This document shows positions 24,451-38,099 of a DNA stretch of 64,000 nucleotides, one piece after another. The notes beneath the pieces are model-generated. The model saw only the letters and a program-made list of their open reading frames with translations, was not told the origin of the DNA and made no database searches. The DNA comes from Cryptomeria japonica. Taxonomy: Eukaryota > Streptophyta > Pinopsida > Cupressales > Cupressaceae. Position numbers and translations under genes: made by a program. The DNA is taken from positions 171,700,361-171,764,360 of the forward strand of contig NC_081406.1 in NCBI RefSeq assembly GCF_030272615.1, read 5' to 3'. Each line of letters starts with the position of its first letter. Positions within the stretch are counted from its first letter, which is position 1.

Positions 24451-25639
24451 ACAGAGAGCAGAAATTTAAAATTATAACTGAAATAAAATTTAGACTTGTA
24501 GAAGTCCACCGAAATCCAGATTTTCTAACTAGTGGATTGAAATTTTGCAGGATTCTGACAATTTCTTGCAGGTGGAGCGGGAAATTTTCTTCAATCGATT
24601 TCTTTTGTTGACCACCAAGATCAAAAATTTTGCTTTGTTGACCAATTCTTTTTTATAGATAAAAAAAAAATCATTGCCTTAAAAAGATAAAATAAACATC
24701 ATGTTTTTGTGGAGCAACATCTCCACATAGATTTTAGCAAATCACTGAATTGAAAGGCTAAAAAGAACCAACTTGATTGCTTTGTCTTGAAAGTGGAAGG
24801 AATATGCTCTCCCCTTAACTGGGTGATCAAAAATCTAGACCCCTCTTAAAGCGTTCTGTATTTCAAGCATAAATCCTTTAGTAGGCCTGCCTTCCCGAAG
24901 AGTTGAAATCAACTCTTAAAGTCATTTATGGTCGGTGTGAAGGGAACGACCTAAGTGGGAAATGACTTTGATGTCAAGTGTTCCAACCTACTATAATCAA
25001 AAGTGGAAAGTGATGAAAGTCCTTTTCAACAATTACGCATAGCGATTAGCCTTCCCCCAGTATCCTTGAGATACGTAAAGCCTTTGTTCTAAAGGTTGGG
25101 AAGCCTCTTGAGAGAGTTTATCACTGATGGCCAAACGGGAAGCTTGATTACGAACCATAGCAATAGAAGCTTTGAACCGAGTCAGTAACCAGACATTTAT
25201 AACATCATAGTGCAAGGGTGGGGAAGAATCCACCCCCAAGATAACTCACCATATATCTCCCAAGATAACTACTCAACTGTGAAGCGATTCACTTTGAGTT
25301 AATTTCTGGCAAAAGACAAAAAAATAAGTGCCCTCTAGGGGGTGACACGGCTATTTGAGCTGACGGAGTATCGAGACTAGTGGGCTATGATGTTATTTAT
25401 GACCCTTGACTAAAGAGTCTTTCTGAAATGTATTACTTGTATCAAAACTTGTTAAAACATTGGAGATTTGAACACATCCTCGCAGAACATACACTTTTTG
25501 TTAGATTAGGCAAAATGGTTGTACTTTTTGTGCCGTGCTTACATTTATTACTTTAGAAAATCATCCATCAAACTTGAAAAATTCACAATAAAAATTCAAA
25601 ATTCACAAAAAAACTCAAACAAAGGAAAAATCAGGGCAG

Positions 25640-25990
25640 ATTAGCGCATAGGAGCAACTTCTTAGCGCGTAACATACTTCTATTAGTGCATCCAAACATC
25701 CAGTTAATGCGTCGGTTCCAAACAGCAGCGTTTTATCCCAGGTCAAATCAGTGTTGAAACATTTAGCGCATCAGAAAAATAGTCTAGCGCGTGGAATACA
25801 AACATTAGCGCATAAAGTTTAACAGTTAGCGCGTGACAGGCCCAAAATAGCGCATATCTTTTTCAAATAGCTAAAAGACAATTTCAAACAGTCAAAACAT
25901 TAGCACGTGTCTGGGGGCAGCCTAGCACGTGTGGTTATTATTTTAGCGTATAGAGGCATTTCAATAGCGCATGTAGTCTCTGTTCTAGTG
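25640..25990 (+). repeat. TAGCGCAT phrase array 2 (sense orientation)
   Basis: About 14 copies of the same phrase, often alternating TTAGCGCAT and TTAGCGCGT, some decayed to TAGTGCAT or TAGCACGT. Between arrays 1 and 2 the phrase is nearly absent. Confidence 0.8.
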
Positions 25991-26843
25991 CATGATCAAA
26001 AATAGAAAAATAGAGGGCAAAACCGGGAGGAATTTTAAAATTTTCAAAAACATTTTTAGAAACCTTCTCCATCAGACATCATTTTTCATCAAACGAGAGT
26101 AGCAAAAACCAACCATTACAACTATTTCTTGAGCTAAATTTGTGTCAGAACAAACGTTGTCAGGATCCTAAACGAATCGCGTGATAAAAGATGTCTCTCT
26201 TATCATAATCCAGAAACCTCATCATCAGTATCAATAGAATCCTTTACCATCTTACGGATTTTATCTCATAAACACCACTTGTTTAAAATTTTCAAATTGT
26301 CAAATCAAGTTTCCATATCGGGAAGCTTTTATCCATATCATTTGACACGCTTTGTTGTGAAGGGGCATCTAAACCTTCACTCTGATAGAGTAAGATTTGA
26401 AATTTTTCAAACAAGATCAACTGAATCCAAACAAATCAAAGGAAACCATTGATCACTCATGCATGACTAATCCTCATATTCTGAGAAGAAAGAACCTTTA
26501 TCGTAACATCATGTTGAAGAAACAACAACCTAGTTTTTCCAAATTCATCAAAAGAAACAAGTTCTTATACATCAATAATCAACTATTCAAATCTCATCGA
26601 GTATTCCTTCATCACGTCAAACATTATATCCAAAACAAATCCAGCGAATTTGACAAAGAACCTTTGAAGACAAGAGCATACTGTCAAAAGTTTGCTTTTA
26701 ATCAAACCATAAACCACAGCGAAAAAATCAATCCAGCATTCTTGCCCGACAAGTGTATCACTTATAACACATCTCGACTAGAACCCTCGAACAACCTATC
26801 AACGAGGCTTTTGTCCCTTTCATCACTGAAAGTTTCTACTAAA

Positions 26844-28811
26844 ATGTCTGTTACTCGCTCTCAAGGAAACAAACAAAGCGAGACACATGCTGAGTCTAGT
26901 ATGAATCGAAGATTATCAAATCCTTTTGAAGTTCCACCCTTAGAAGAACCTGAAATTACTGAAGCACTTCTTCGGGAATGTTAGGAAAACCCCTCATTCC
27001 AAAATCTTGTAGAAAAGCTCATGGAAAATGACAAAGAAAAATAGCTGCTCATGCTTACAAGTAAAGGCGTTAAAATTCCCAAAGATTTAGACCCAAACAT
27101 CTTTAAAACTGGATCTCGACAATATGCATATCAAGAACAACAAAGAGAAGAAGAAACTTGTAACTTTGAACAACACATTCCAGAACAACGCATACCAGAA
27201 ATGTGTATACCTGAGCTAGAAACACCAGAGAAAAATATACCATTTACCACACCTTTTCAGCTGAGAACAAATACAAGGGAAGAACTTTTCCCTCGACAAG
27301 ACCATATACCTTTGGCAGCCCTTACTCAACAAATGCAAATGTTGCAAAGGTAAATACAGGATATGCAACAAGGGACAACAGTACGGTACTCTTTAAACGA
27401 AATCTGTCCTTATCCATTTGATAGAAGATTGAACATGGTGCCTTTTCCTCCAAACTCAGATGTTCCCAAATTTGATAAATATGATGGAAAAAGTGATCCC
27501 CGAGATCATGTTCGAGAATTTTGCACACTGAGCCTTGAATTTGCTCATGATGACACCTATTTGATGAGGTTATTCCCTAGAAGCTTGGGAGGGCAAACCA
27601 TGGAATGGTTATCCAAAATTACACCACCTATTAGATCATTTGATGAATTGGTTAACAAATTCATAACCCACTATTCCTACAACATCCAACATGCCATAAC
27701 CATGCTAGATGTTTGCAACACCAAACAAAAGAACAATGAAACATTCATGGTATTCCTTCAACACTGGCGATGTATGGTATCCAGATATCCTTGAGATATT
27801 CCCGAGAAGGAGAAAATGGAAATCTTCATCGATAACTTGAATAGTGAAATGAGTTACAGACTAAAACTTCAATGCATACCATCTTTCACTAAATTAATTG
27901 AGAATGGCATTCAAGTAGAGGAAACATGTGTCAAAAAGGGAACACTCAAATTTTACAAGGAGGGAACAAACTCATCAAACTACAATAACCAGAACAACAC
28001 CAACCTTGACAAATCTTGATTTTGGACTCGAAACAAAAACGAAGGCAACAATGAATCATATGATCCCAAATCTAAGCAACCAGTGCTCGCATTGTCTGGA
28101 AATCCTCAAAACACGAAAAATCCTAAAAATGCTAATCCAAATGCTAACACATATGCACCTAACACCAATCAAGGACAACTCAACACAAACAACACTAATG
28201 ATACTCAAGGCAAAAACATGAATCCAGGACCTAGCAACAATTCACGCAACAACACAAACAATTTCCAAAAGCGTATCTTCACACCACTGGGGCAATCACT
28301 AGAGTCAGCATTCAGAGAACTTTTGGCACACAAGATTCTTTCTTTGCCTCCAATCAGCAACTATGAACCTCAAATCAAACCACCTTGGTGGAATGATTCA
28401 CACTATTGTGATTACCATTGTAACAAGGGTCATCAGACGAATGATTGCATGAGGTTAAAACACGTGGTGCAAGATATGATTAATCGAGGTGACTTAACAA
28501 TAGATGGTCTCAAAACAAATGGTGATCATGGAGCCTTTAAAAATCCTCTTCCAAATTAAAAAGATGGAGCTTCAACCTCGGATAATACACGTGGAGCTCG
28601 AATCAACCATATTTACAACAACACCATAAATCACATATCAACTGGAGATCATCAAGTAAATGTCATCACCATCAGAGATCAGCATAATCATGAATCTGTC
28701 AATGTAACAACCCGAACTCAGAAATATGTCTTGAAAGGACATACTGCACCTACAATTACCACACCAAAAATCCAATTTGACTTGGTCAGCCAACTACGTA
28801 AAACTCCAGCA
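26844..28811 (+). pseudogene. Element C gag region
   Basis: Starts at the ATG at 26844 (MSVTRSQG...). A Retrotrans_gag domain spans about 27450-27900 and a zinc-binding box follows near 28410-28455 (CDYHCNKGHQTNDC, a CX3CX3HX4C variant of the usual knuckle). Gag would form the virus-like particle and package the RNA. Stops at 26982, 27042, 27351, 27792, 28017, 28557 and 28812 interrupt an otherwise continuous frame. All are TAG, TAA or TGA codons reachable by one transition from Gln, Arg or Trp codons. Confidence 0.85.
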
Positions 28812-28814
28812 TAG

Positions 28815-31232
28815 ATATCTATACTAGAATTGTTGAAACTATCACCAAAGCACAAAGACATATTAGAACAAGCGCTATTGGAAACCAATGTACCTCAAAA
28901 CTTGGATACAGACAGATTTCAAGCCATGGTCACCCATATGACTGGACCTCATAACCTTACCTTCTCAGAACATGATGATGCTTCATTAATCCATCTGCAT
29001 AATACTCCCCTCCATATTGAAGTCATTATTTGCAAGCACCGAGTAAAAAGAGTCCTAATAGATGGAGGAGCCAGACTTAATATATGTACTTTAAAACTTA
29101 TCCGTGCATTAGGCTTCTCAGAAGAATCTATTGATCCCTACAAGAAAATTACCATAAAGGCATATGATGATGAGGAAAGATCCTCTAAAGGAACTGTGAT
29201 ATTAGCTATTCAAGTGGGACCAATACAAAAGGATACTGTATGTCGGGTCTTGGACATAGACCTTACCTACAATATTTTATTAGGGCGACCCTGGATACAT
29301 GAAATGCAAGCGGTACCTTCCACATATCACCAGTGTGTAAAATTTCCTTATGACGGACAAGAAGTATCCATATCTAATGATCACAATCCATTTCAACATT
29401 GCAATGCAATGGGGGTAGCCCAAGACAGTTTGGTTCCTCATAATAGGGAAAAGCAGCGATCTTTAACATCAGATCAACAAACAGCAAAATCCAACTCCTT
29501 ATGGGGAGACTTCAAGCAGAAAATGCAAATCCAAGACCAAGGTATGGGAGAATGCTCTTTGGAGCCTTTATGTTTGGCTAAATTGCCAACATCACCTAGA
29601 TCTCATGGATTGCCTACTACATCAACACATTTGGTCACTCAGCCCATCACCAAATTTGATGGTACCTTCATCCAATTGGGCACTCTGGCACATGAATCAG
29701 AAGACAAAGATATTCTTAGCTGGTTGTACAGAGATGAGAAAGAAGATAATAGAGCAGCCGCTCTGGACATTGTTCTACCTACACACCTATATGGAAAAGG
29801 ATACTTAATCATGTAGCAAATGGGATATGATGGTAAAGGACCTATTGGGAAACGTAAGGAAGGGGTCACTGAACCTATAAATCTTCCTTCACAACCCAAC
29901 AGAAACAAAGCAGGATTGGGTCGTGAGCTCACCTTCCTATTAAAAAGGCCACCCCACCTAACTACAAAACCTCAATGGAAAGTAAAGATGAAGTACAAAG
30001 AAGAATCCTGGCAGGAAGCACTCTTTGAATCAACAGAAACAATCTGCAAGGCACGAGAACGTCAGGATCAGAAGTTACATCAAGAAAAGCTTCTAAAACA
30101 CAAAAGGGCCATATCTGCAGCAGTAGCTCATATTCAGACACCAATATCTCAAGAACAAATAAAATCATCTCCGGATACCTTTGTTTCTCCCCGAAGAAGC
30201 ACAGTCTATGAACAAATACAGAAAATAGAAAACGGATCTGACATAGAATCAACAAAAACTATCAAAATGGTATCTATCGTCAAAAATTTGTTTTCACCAT
30301 ACAACATACCAGTTTACAGCACTGATAGAATCTGGGATGATGCCTCAGAAACTGATTCCAGTGAATATGAATGGGGTACCTTCTCCAATGCTACTACAAA
30401 TATCCCTAATGATACTGATTCTATATCCCTTTCTCAAGAAGAACATAACACAAGAGATAGACCTCTTGAATTTGGACCGCAGAATATCTATGACACCACG
30501 GAAAGCGAACAGGAACATTATGAACAAGTCTATGTAGAAGATAATACCATCAAAGACCTTGACGCAATCCTGAACTTCTTTAAAACCAAGAACAATCACG
30601 ATGAAAACTCTATCCTAACACTCACAGTAGCCGAACTTGATCCACCTAATGATTCCTTACCGCTTGTCTTTCCTGACCTCATCGACTAGGATGAACCTGA
30701 AATCCATGATATGCCAATTTTCCCAGATGATGAATCTATTATCCATTACTTATGTACCGTAAATCTGGAGATAGGCTCTACCAGTGAACAAAATAATGAT
30801 GTCTACAAACCAGGGAGTGCCAAGTCTCTCAGTCACAAAAATGAACCAAATAAAGGATCTGATGCTGAAAACCAGTCAATGGCAGCTCTAGATCACAAAA
30901 AAGTAAAAATAAAGGATGCATCTAAGGGTGAAAACCTTTTTAAGGCACCTAACGATGGGAGAGTTGACACTCTTCCTGAGCACTTTCATGAGCGATCACC
31001 CATATTGATTGAGCCCACTCAATCAATCAACATTGGTACCACGGAAGCGGTCAGAAACCTACACCTTGCAGAATCTCTAACAGAGGAAGAAAGATCAGCA
31101 TTCATCATTTTCTTTAAAGAACAACAAATTAACTTTGCTTGGTCATATGCTGATATGCCCGGAGTGGATCCACACTTAATCATACATCACTTGTCCATCT
31201 CTTCAGGAGTTAAACCAGTCAAGCAAAAGATA
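28815..31232 (+). pseudogene. Element C protease, G-patch-like segment and linker
   Basis: The retropepsin domain has its active triplet as Asp-Gly-Gly (near 29060) and an LLGRPW motif near 29278. After a TAG at 29814 comes a G-patch-like stretch (MGYDGKGPIGK...), a known feature between protease and RT in Tat-type polyproteins. A long acidic, low-complexity linker follows to the RT, with another stop at 30687. Same frame throughout. Confidence 0.8.
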
Positions 31233-32837
31233 TGAAAAATGAATCCACAGGTGGCACTCATGGTCAGAATTGAACTAAAGAAATTATTAGACGTCGGATT
31301 CATCCGACCCATTGACTATACAGAATGGATTTCCAACATCGATCTAGTATCAAAACCAGATGGTAGCATCAGAATATGCACTGACTTCAGAGATGTCAAC
31401 AAAGCTTGTCCAAAGGACAACTTTCCTCTGCCCAGTATCGACATAATTGTAGATCTCATAGCAGGCCATGCAATGCTCTCACTAATGGATGGTTTCTCAG
31501 GCTATAATCAAATCAAAATAGCCCCAAAAGATCAAGATAAAACCATGTTCACCTGTCCTTGGGGAACGTACTATTGGAATGTTATGCCTTTTGGCTTAAA
31601 GAATGCAGGAGCCACTTATCAAAGAGCAATTACCACAATATTCCATGACATGATGCATACATTTATGGAAGACTATGTGGATGATTTACTCACTAAATCC
31701 TTCACCAGAGCAGAACATCTCAGCATCCTAACAAAGATCTTTGATCAATTGGAGAAATTTCAAGTCAGGCTCAACCCTAAGAAATGTGTCTTCGGGGTTA
31801 CATCAGGCAAGTTACTAGGCTACATTGTCTCAGCTAAGGGTATTGAAGTAGATCCAGCAAAGGTACAAGCCATTATGGACATGCCACCACCAAAGAATAT
31901 CAGTCAACTCATATCTCTACAAGGATGACTTCAATCAATTAGGCGATTCATCGCTCAGCTAGCAGATAAAAGTCTACCATTTAACCATTTACTCCACAAA
32001 AATGTACCATTCAAATGGGAGACCAAGTGTGCAGAATCTTTTTACCAAATCAAATAGTACCTGATGAATCCACTAGTTCTAGTACCACCAGTCGCAGGAA
32101 AGCCTCTTATCTTATATATCTCAACAACAAATATATCACTGGGGGCACTATTGGCACAAGAAGATCAACACGGGAAGGAACGCGCCATATATTACATCGG
32201 TAGGACATTGAATGGCTATGAACTCAACTATACATTCATTGAAAAGGTTTGCCTAATAGTGGTCTTCGCATCTCAAAAGTTCTGAGATTATATGCTAGCA
32301 CACACCATCAAGCTAATCGCAAAAATTGATCCTCTCAAATATCTACTCAGCAAGGCAGCTCTTACAGGTTGATTGGCTAAATGGGTCATGATTCTCAGTG
32401 AATTTGACATCCAATACACAGAAAGATGAGCCATCAAGGGACAAGCAATTGCAGATCAGTTGGCTGAAGCACCACTACCAGGCAAACACATCATGGAGAT
32501 TGAATTTCTAGATAGGGACGTTCTTGCTCTTTCTACTAAACAATGGACCCTATACTTTGATAGATCCTATACACAACATGGTTCTAGTGTTGACATTCTG
32601 TTCATCACTCTTGAAGGACACACTATACCAAGATCATATAGGCTTATGTTTCCATGTACAAATAATGTGGCTAAATATGAGGCACTAGTTATAGGCATCA
32701 AAATGGTCATAGAATGGAAAATCACAGAGTTAAAAGTCTATGGAGACTCACAACTAGTCGTCCATCAAATCAACGATGACTATCAAACAAAGGATGACAA
32801 GCTACTACCCTACAAGCGAATGGTGGATGACTTCAAA
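31233..32837 (+). pseudogene. Element C reverse transcriptase and two RNase H domains
   Basis: RT copies genomic RNA to DNA. Its fingers/palm region runs 31239-31900 with the SLMDGFSGYNQI motif and YVDD at 31674-31685. The first RNase H (about 32060-32460) is degenerate. A second, archaeal-like RNase H (32540-32830) follows, with YFDRS, AKYEAL and GDSQL supplying the Asp-Glu-Asp set. This duplicated RNase H identifies the Tat lineage. Stops at 31233, 31926, 32055, 32283, 32370, 32427 and 32838, all transition-compatible; no frameshift. Confidence 0.88.
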
Positions 32838-32840
32838 TAG

Positions 32841-34295
32841 TATTTTGTGCACATCACCTTCGAACAAATACTAAGGCTAAACAAAAAAGTAGCTGATGCA
32901 ATGGCTACTATCGCTTCACTACTACAAATTCCAGAGCAACAAAGTCGTTACGAGTTCCTGGTAGAGCAATTGTTCTCCCCCGCCTATGACCACTTTGAAT
33001 CCTAGGTTATCTATGCCTTGACTGGTTCAGATTCTCTGTTATATGGACCAATATACGACTACCTCAAGCACAATATCTTACCAATTGACCAATCCCATAA
33101 CCAAAAACGTAACTTTATCCGACAAGTTGTCCGTTACAACCTTACCACTGATACTTTGTATCATCAAGGTTTGGATGATACTCTTCTTCGTTGCCTTGAT
33201 CGTAATGATTCTGATTCTGCCTTACACGAGCTTCACGAAGGTATTTGTGGCACACATTCAAGTGGTACTACTCTTTCTAAAAAGCTTCTAAGGATGGGAT
33301 ACTACTGGCCTACAATGGAGAAAGACTCATATCATTTCGCTAAGAAATGTCCTAAATGCCAGATCCATGGTAATCTGATACATGCACCAACACAGGAACT
33401 GCAGCCATTTACAACATCCTGGCCCTTTTGTTAGTGGGGACTGGACTTAGTGGGCAAAATTCATCCTTCATCTTCAAATGGATACAAGTTCATTATAATA
33501 GCAACAAAATACTTTACCAAATGGATAGAAGCAGTTCCCATGACCACAGTAACAAGGAAACAAATTGCCTCTTTTATCCTCAATTACCTGATCTGCAGGT
33601 ATGGTATTCCAAGTTCAATCATCACCGATAATGGATGGCCCTTCAAGAATCAAGATGTCTAAGAACTATGTGAAAAATTCAAAATCCAACATAGGTTCTC
33701 TACACCATACTACCCGCAGGGAAATGGTCAAGCGGAAGCATCTAACAAGACAATACTGAAAATCCTCAAGAAAATAGTGAATGATGCAGGCAAAGATTGG
33801 CACGTACAACTCAATCCAGCACTTTGGACATACAGAACCAGCATCCGCACACCTACAGGAGCAACGCCATACTCATTGGTATATGGATCAGAAGCAATTT
33901 TACCCCTGGAGGTAGAAATCCCATCTCTTATACTCTCTTTGAAAGGCTTAATCCCAGATGAAGAGTATCGAGTTAACCGACTGCAAGAACTTGAACTATT
34001 AGATGAAAGAAATCAACATGCTTATACTCATCTCAAAGCATATCAACAATGCATGTGTAGGAGCTATAATCACAAAGTCATCCCCCACAACTTCAAGGTT
34101 GGTGACCTAGTCCTCAAAGAAAATCCAAGAAATCAGCAAGATCAAGAAAAGAAAGGGAAATTTGAACCTAATTGGTTGGGTCCCTATGTTATCATATCTG
34201 TCTCTGGATCAGGTGCCTATCAACTAACAAATTCAGAAGGAGATGTGCTCGACAAACCAACTAACAGCATCCATCTGAAGAAATACTACACTTAA
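32841..34295 (+). pseudogene. Element C integrase
   Basis: The HHCC zinc-binding domain is visible (His residues near 33240, CPKC near 33350), followed by the catalytic core with Asp in GLDLVG (about 33440), Asp in ITDNG (about 33627) and Glu in GQAEAS (about 33735), so the DD-35-E triad is intact. A C-terminal DNA-binding region leads to a natural-looking TAA at 34293. Stops at 33003, 33432 and 33660 disable it. There is no chromodomain, as expected for Tat. Confidence 0.88.
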
Positions 34296-35270
34296 GTAGC
34301 CTAGTGCATGGAAAAAGCCAAAACAAGCAAAAAAATAAAAAAATCCAGAAAAAAAAAAAACAAAGTACAATAAAAACAAATGGTGAAAACCTGGTAAACA
34401 GGCGCTCTTGTGAAAGAATGGCTCCTCCATTTATATCCATACCATTTTATCCGTACAAACCCTATCGGCCATCACCCGACACTTAGCAAATATCCATTCA
34501 GGACATACTTAGCATAGTCACTATCTTGGTTTGTTTATATATATCCTCTTACCACTAATCCACCATGGCTTAGAAATCACTGTACATATTCACATCAAGA
34601 GGCACACTCAACTAGGGGTATTCAAATCATCTCAAATATTGCAACCATTCAAGACATCAGGGCTATTTGCAAAACTCAAAAGCATGACATCCAACAAACC
34701 AAAAACTACGCTTCATCACAAAAGACAACAAAACAATTCACAAAAATACCAAGGATGGATGATTTTCTAAAGTACTGGATGTTGCACTATAGCATAAAAT
34801 CGTGACTAGTTTTGCATTTTGAACTTTTTGAATTATTGGATTCTCTTCCTTGTCTCACTAAATGCTTCACAGCTAGAGATCAAGAGGAACTTCCAATATT
34901 TTCTTAGTCTTCTGTCTGGGAGGCGATCACTTGTACTATGTGAATACTTGTCTTGAGATGTGATACATCGAATATCACTGAAGGCTTGATTCCACTTCAT
35001 GCATACAAATGATCTAATCTTATCTGTTTACACAATACGCACTCAGGTCGTCCTGGTTCAATTATACCATAACGCTTGTGCTATCTTGCAAAATCAAATA
35101 TCATGTAAATTTTTCTTAGGTTATTATGGTTCAATTATACTGTTATGCTTGTATAAATTTTCAACATATCCTAAACAAATCAAAGCTCAATGATGATATC
35201 TACAAAGAAAGCAAACAAATGGCTATATCGGATGGCAAATACAGAATGAGGATGCTACCAAAAACATAGT

Positions 35271-35420
35271 TGCATATCATTTTACAATTAGTTGCATATC
35301 ATTTTACCATTAGTTGCATATCATTTAACATCATTACATATCATTTTACATTTAGTTGCACATCAAATCATACATGTCATTTTTAAGATACATCACACCG
35401 CATATCAAATCATACATCTC
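35271..35420 (+). repeat. Degenerate ~22-bp tandem repeat
   Basis: About four units of TAGTTGCATATCATTTTAC-like sequence, followed by two longer units built around ATCAAATCATACAT. A simple tandem array, not CRISPR-like, since units are adjacent and diverged. Confidence 0.7.
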
Positions 35421-35568
35421 ATTTTCAAGATACATCTCACAGCCTATAAAAGCATACATCCTGCAACATACATTATATCATCTATTTAAGCATTGCATCA
35501 TCATGAAGAAATAACCCACATCACATGCATCCATATAAACACACCACATGATCAAAGAAAATGGTGTC

Positions 35569-35569
<1 letters not shown>

Positions 35570-35607
<38 letters not shown>
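35570..35607. repeat. (TA)n microsatellite
   Basis: A 38-bp uninterrupted TA run just beyond the end of the antisense PMD gene. Confidence 0.95.
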
Positions 35608-35610
<3 letters not shown>

Positions 35611-37767
35611 CAAAAATGATCAAAATGTATCAACACTGTGTCTAGTGCAAAGAATAACAATGATCAAAAATACAACAGAGACCACATCTCTCAAGTAGGA
35701 CTATCCCTTTATGGAGATGGTCTAGCTCCAGATGCGCCCGCCCCTGGATCCCTAGGAGGGTCCTGTCTCGGTAGCCCTGTAACACTTCGGCTCTCAGACC
35801 ATGACCCAATATCTCGAGATCGACTGGATCTCGACTGTGTAAAGCTTTGTACTCGCCGGTCCTTGGGAACCACAGCCTCATAGTGTCACCAATAGTACTC
35901 TGCCTCCTAAGCTCTCAACGCTAGCTCTCTCAGGGTGTCTCTCATAGGACCACCCGCCGCTGCTCTCTGCATACTAGACACCACCTCCTCTGCTCGCCCC
36001 CTCCGCTCTATCTCAGTGTCCTACTCAGTGGTCAATTGAGCAATCTATCACTGATATGTCAAAATCTGTGCCTGCAGCTGCTGTACAGTCACCTGTAGGG
36101 TCCAGATCTATGCATCCTCAACATGTGTAGGGATCCGAACCTATAGTGGTACTTGTGTCGGGGCAACTCCTCCAACCCTGCCTGTCCTCGGTGCTGGAGG
36201 TGGGAGCACATCTGTCCTCCTCCTTTGAGCTGGTCACCTCGCCTCATTATCACCCCCCACCGCAGCTAGCACCTCCCCCGCTCTCCCCTCTCCACCGGCT
36301 CCAATAGCCAATCCACCTCTCCCCCTGTCTATCATCCCCTGTCTCACTGCTCTCTCCACACCCCTATCTCCTCTCCTCGCTCTACCTCCCCACCTCCCTT
36401 TGGCTCCTCTCCCTCGTCCATCTCCTCCATCCTCTCCATCATCATCATCATCTCCCTCTCCCTCCGCCCCATCAGAATCAAAAGCTGGCCTCATCTCATC
36501 AGGATCAGATATCCTGGCCACCGCCCGCGCAGCAAACAATCAGACAAACTCATCCGTCATGCCCACATCCTGAATCTCAGGGGCATAATCCCATATCTGC
36601 TCGGCCAATCCAACAAACTCCTCCACCGCCACTGCACTATCAATGGTCAACCCCCAATCTGCTACATCCTGTCGCCACCGTGCATATAGGCACGCTCCCT
36701 ATGGAATACCCTATTGGTGCCCAAACTGCCTCAAAACTCGGGTCACCACAAATCTCTCTATCATGAATGGGGTCCTCCTAATCAGGTATCTAGTCATAAA
36801 AACAAAGGGCATCTCCAGCCCATCCTCTGCCCACACCTCGCATCCTGTGTACGGTCGCCAGGTGACCGTATCTATATCATCTAGCACTCTCCTCCAATGC
36901 TTTAGTTTGCCCAGCTTACGCTAGACAACTAAACCCCTGTATCTATATGCATATGCGCATCCCACGGGCCTGTCCCTATCTGCTAGTGGCCTCACTGCTA
37001 GAATGTGCTCCCAACACCATACCTGTAATAGTGTCATGCCAGTTGACAAACTATCATAACCGAGGTATACCACCTCATGTAGACCCCTGTAAAGATAGGC
37101 CAGCATAGCTGATCCCCATGAAAATTGCCGGCCCTGTGTGATCATCTCCTCCAAAACCAGCCCCTATCCCACCGAGAATCCCTTTGACCTGCAATCAGGA
37201 CAAAGGAATCCACCAATGAACCCTGCTAGTATAGATGGCAGTGGTGCATAATCTAAGTCCAAAAACTCCTACCACGGGATCTCATAGCCACAGATTGTCT
37301 CATTGTGGAAGATACGACGCAGTGCCTCTGTCCCACCCTCCTCCGACTGCTCATATGGTAGTAGTGCACCTACTACGGGAATCTGCAAAATCTTGTAACA
37401 GTCCTCTGGGGTGACTATCATCTCTCCAGTAGCAAAATGGAAGGTGTTTGTGTCGTTGTGCCACCTCTCCGCCAATGTTGTCAATAGCCCTCGGTTCACA
37501 GTGAACCGAGGCATATCCAAAAGAGAGGTCAACCCACATCTCTCAATAATGTCAAGATCGGCCTGAGACAACCGCGGTATCAATGTCCACGGCCTCGAAA
37601 ATCTCTCTCGCGACTGCACCACACCCAATTACTCCTGTCAACAAGCAAAACAAATCCAATATCAGTTTCCACATCAAAACAAAGCTATCAAAATCAAACT
37701 CACATCAACAACATGAAACAATTTGCTCATCTGCATCAAGTTCAAAATCCTATCATTTCATATCAAC

Positions 37768-37930
37768 TTGTAAAACAACTCAAGTTATCAAAAACCCTAT
37801 CAAAACTTGTAGCACAACTCAAGTCTCCACAATCACATAAACTTGTAAAACAACTCAAGTTTCCCACCCATATCAGCTTGTAACACAACTCAAGTTTCCA
37901 ACCCGTATCAGCTTGTAACACAAATTAAGC
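37768..37930 (-). repeat. ~37-bp tandem repeat within the PMD intron
   Basis: About five units carrying ACTTGTAAMACAACTCAAG, spaced 36-40 bp. On the minus strand it is T-rich and lies close to the 3' splice site, so it could act as a polypyrimidine-rich region; that is inference. Confidence 0.7.
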
Positions 37931-38099
37931 TTCACACACTGAACTTAAAACACGGTAAGCAAACAAATCATATTTTGATCAAAACACCACATTGATATCT
38001 ATACATAACTTGCAAAAAAAACGCAAATCAACACAAGTTATATCGACACTCATATTGGACAAATCCATAAAATCATGACAGACAAACAAAACAAATTTA

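Larger units (their letters stand above)
23941..26843 (+). other. Element C long gag leader
   Basis: 2.9 kb between the primer site and the gag ATG with no recognisable protein. It holds two arrays of the TAGCGCAT phrase (about 24009-24450 and 25640-25990) separated by about 1.2 kb of unrelated sequence. In-frame open codons reach back from gag to 26397, but the first ATG in frame with good homology-like content is at 26844. Confidence 0.75.
34296..35663 (+). other. Element C 3' region between sense and antisense genes
   Basis: About 1.4 kb lying between the 3' ends of the two convergent genes. No gene is recognised. It contains an A-rich tract (34318-34380), a degenerate tandem repeat (35271-35420) and a TA microsatellite (35570-35607). 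Confidence 0.6.

Noticed and set aside
24540-26396. Open frames in the gag leader as an extra gene
   Set aside because: No frame over about 70 codons, no motif, and the region is dominated by phrase repeats and simple AT-rich sequence.
26844-34295. Stops in element C as sites for nonsense suppression or U-to-C RNA editing
   Set aside because: Such editing is known from organelles of some land plants, not for nuclear retrotransposons. Transition decay explains all stops, which also occur in the unrelated copia element.
35271-35420. Possible CRISPR-like direct repeats
   Set aside because: Units are adjacent, diverged and without regular unique spacers, and the DNA is plant nuclear.
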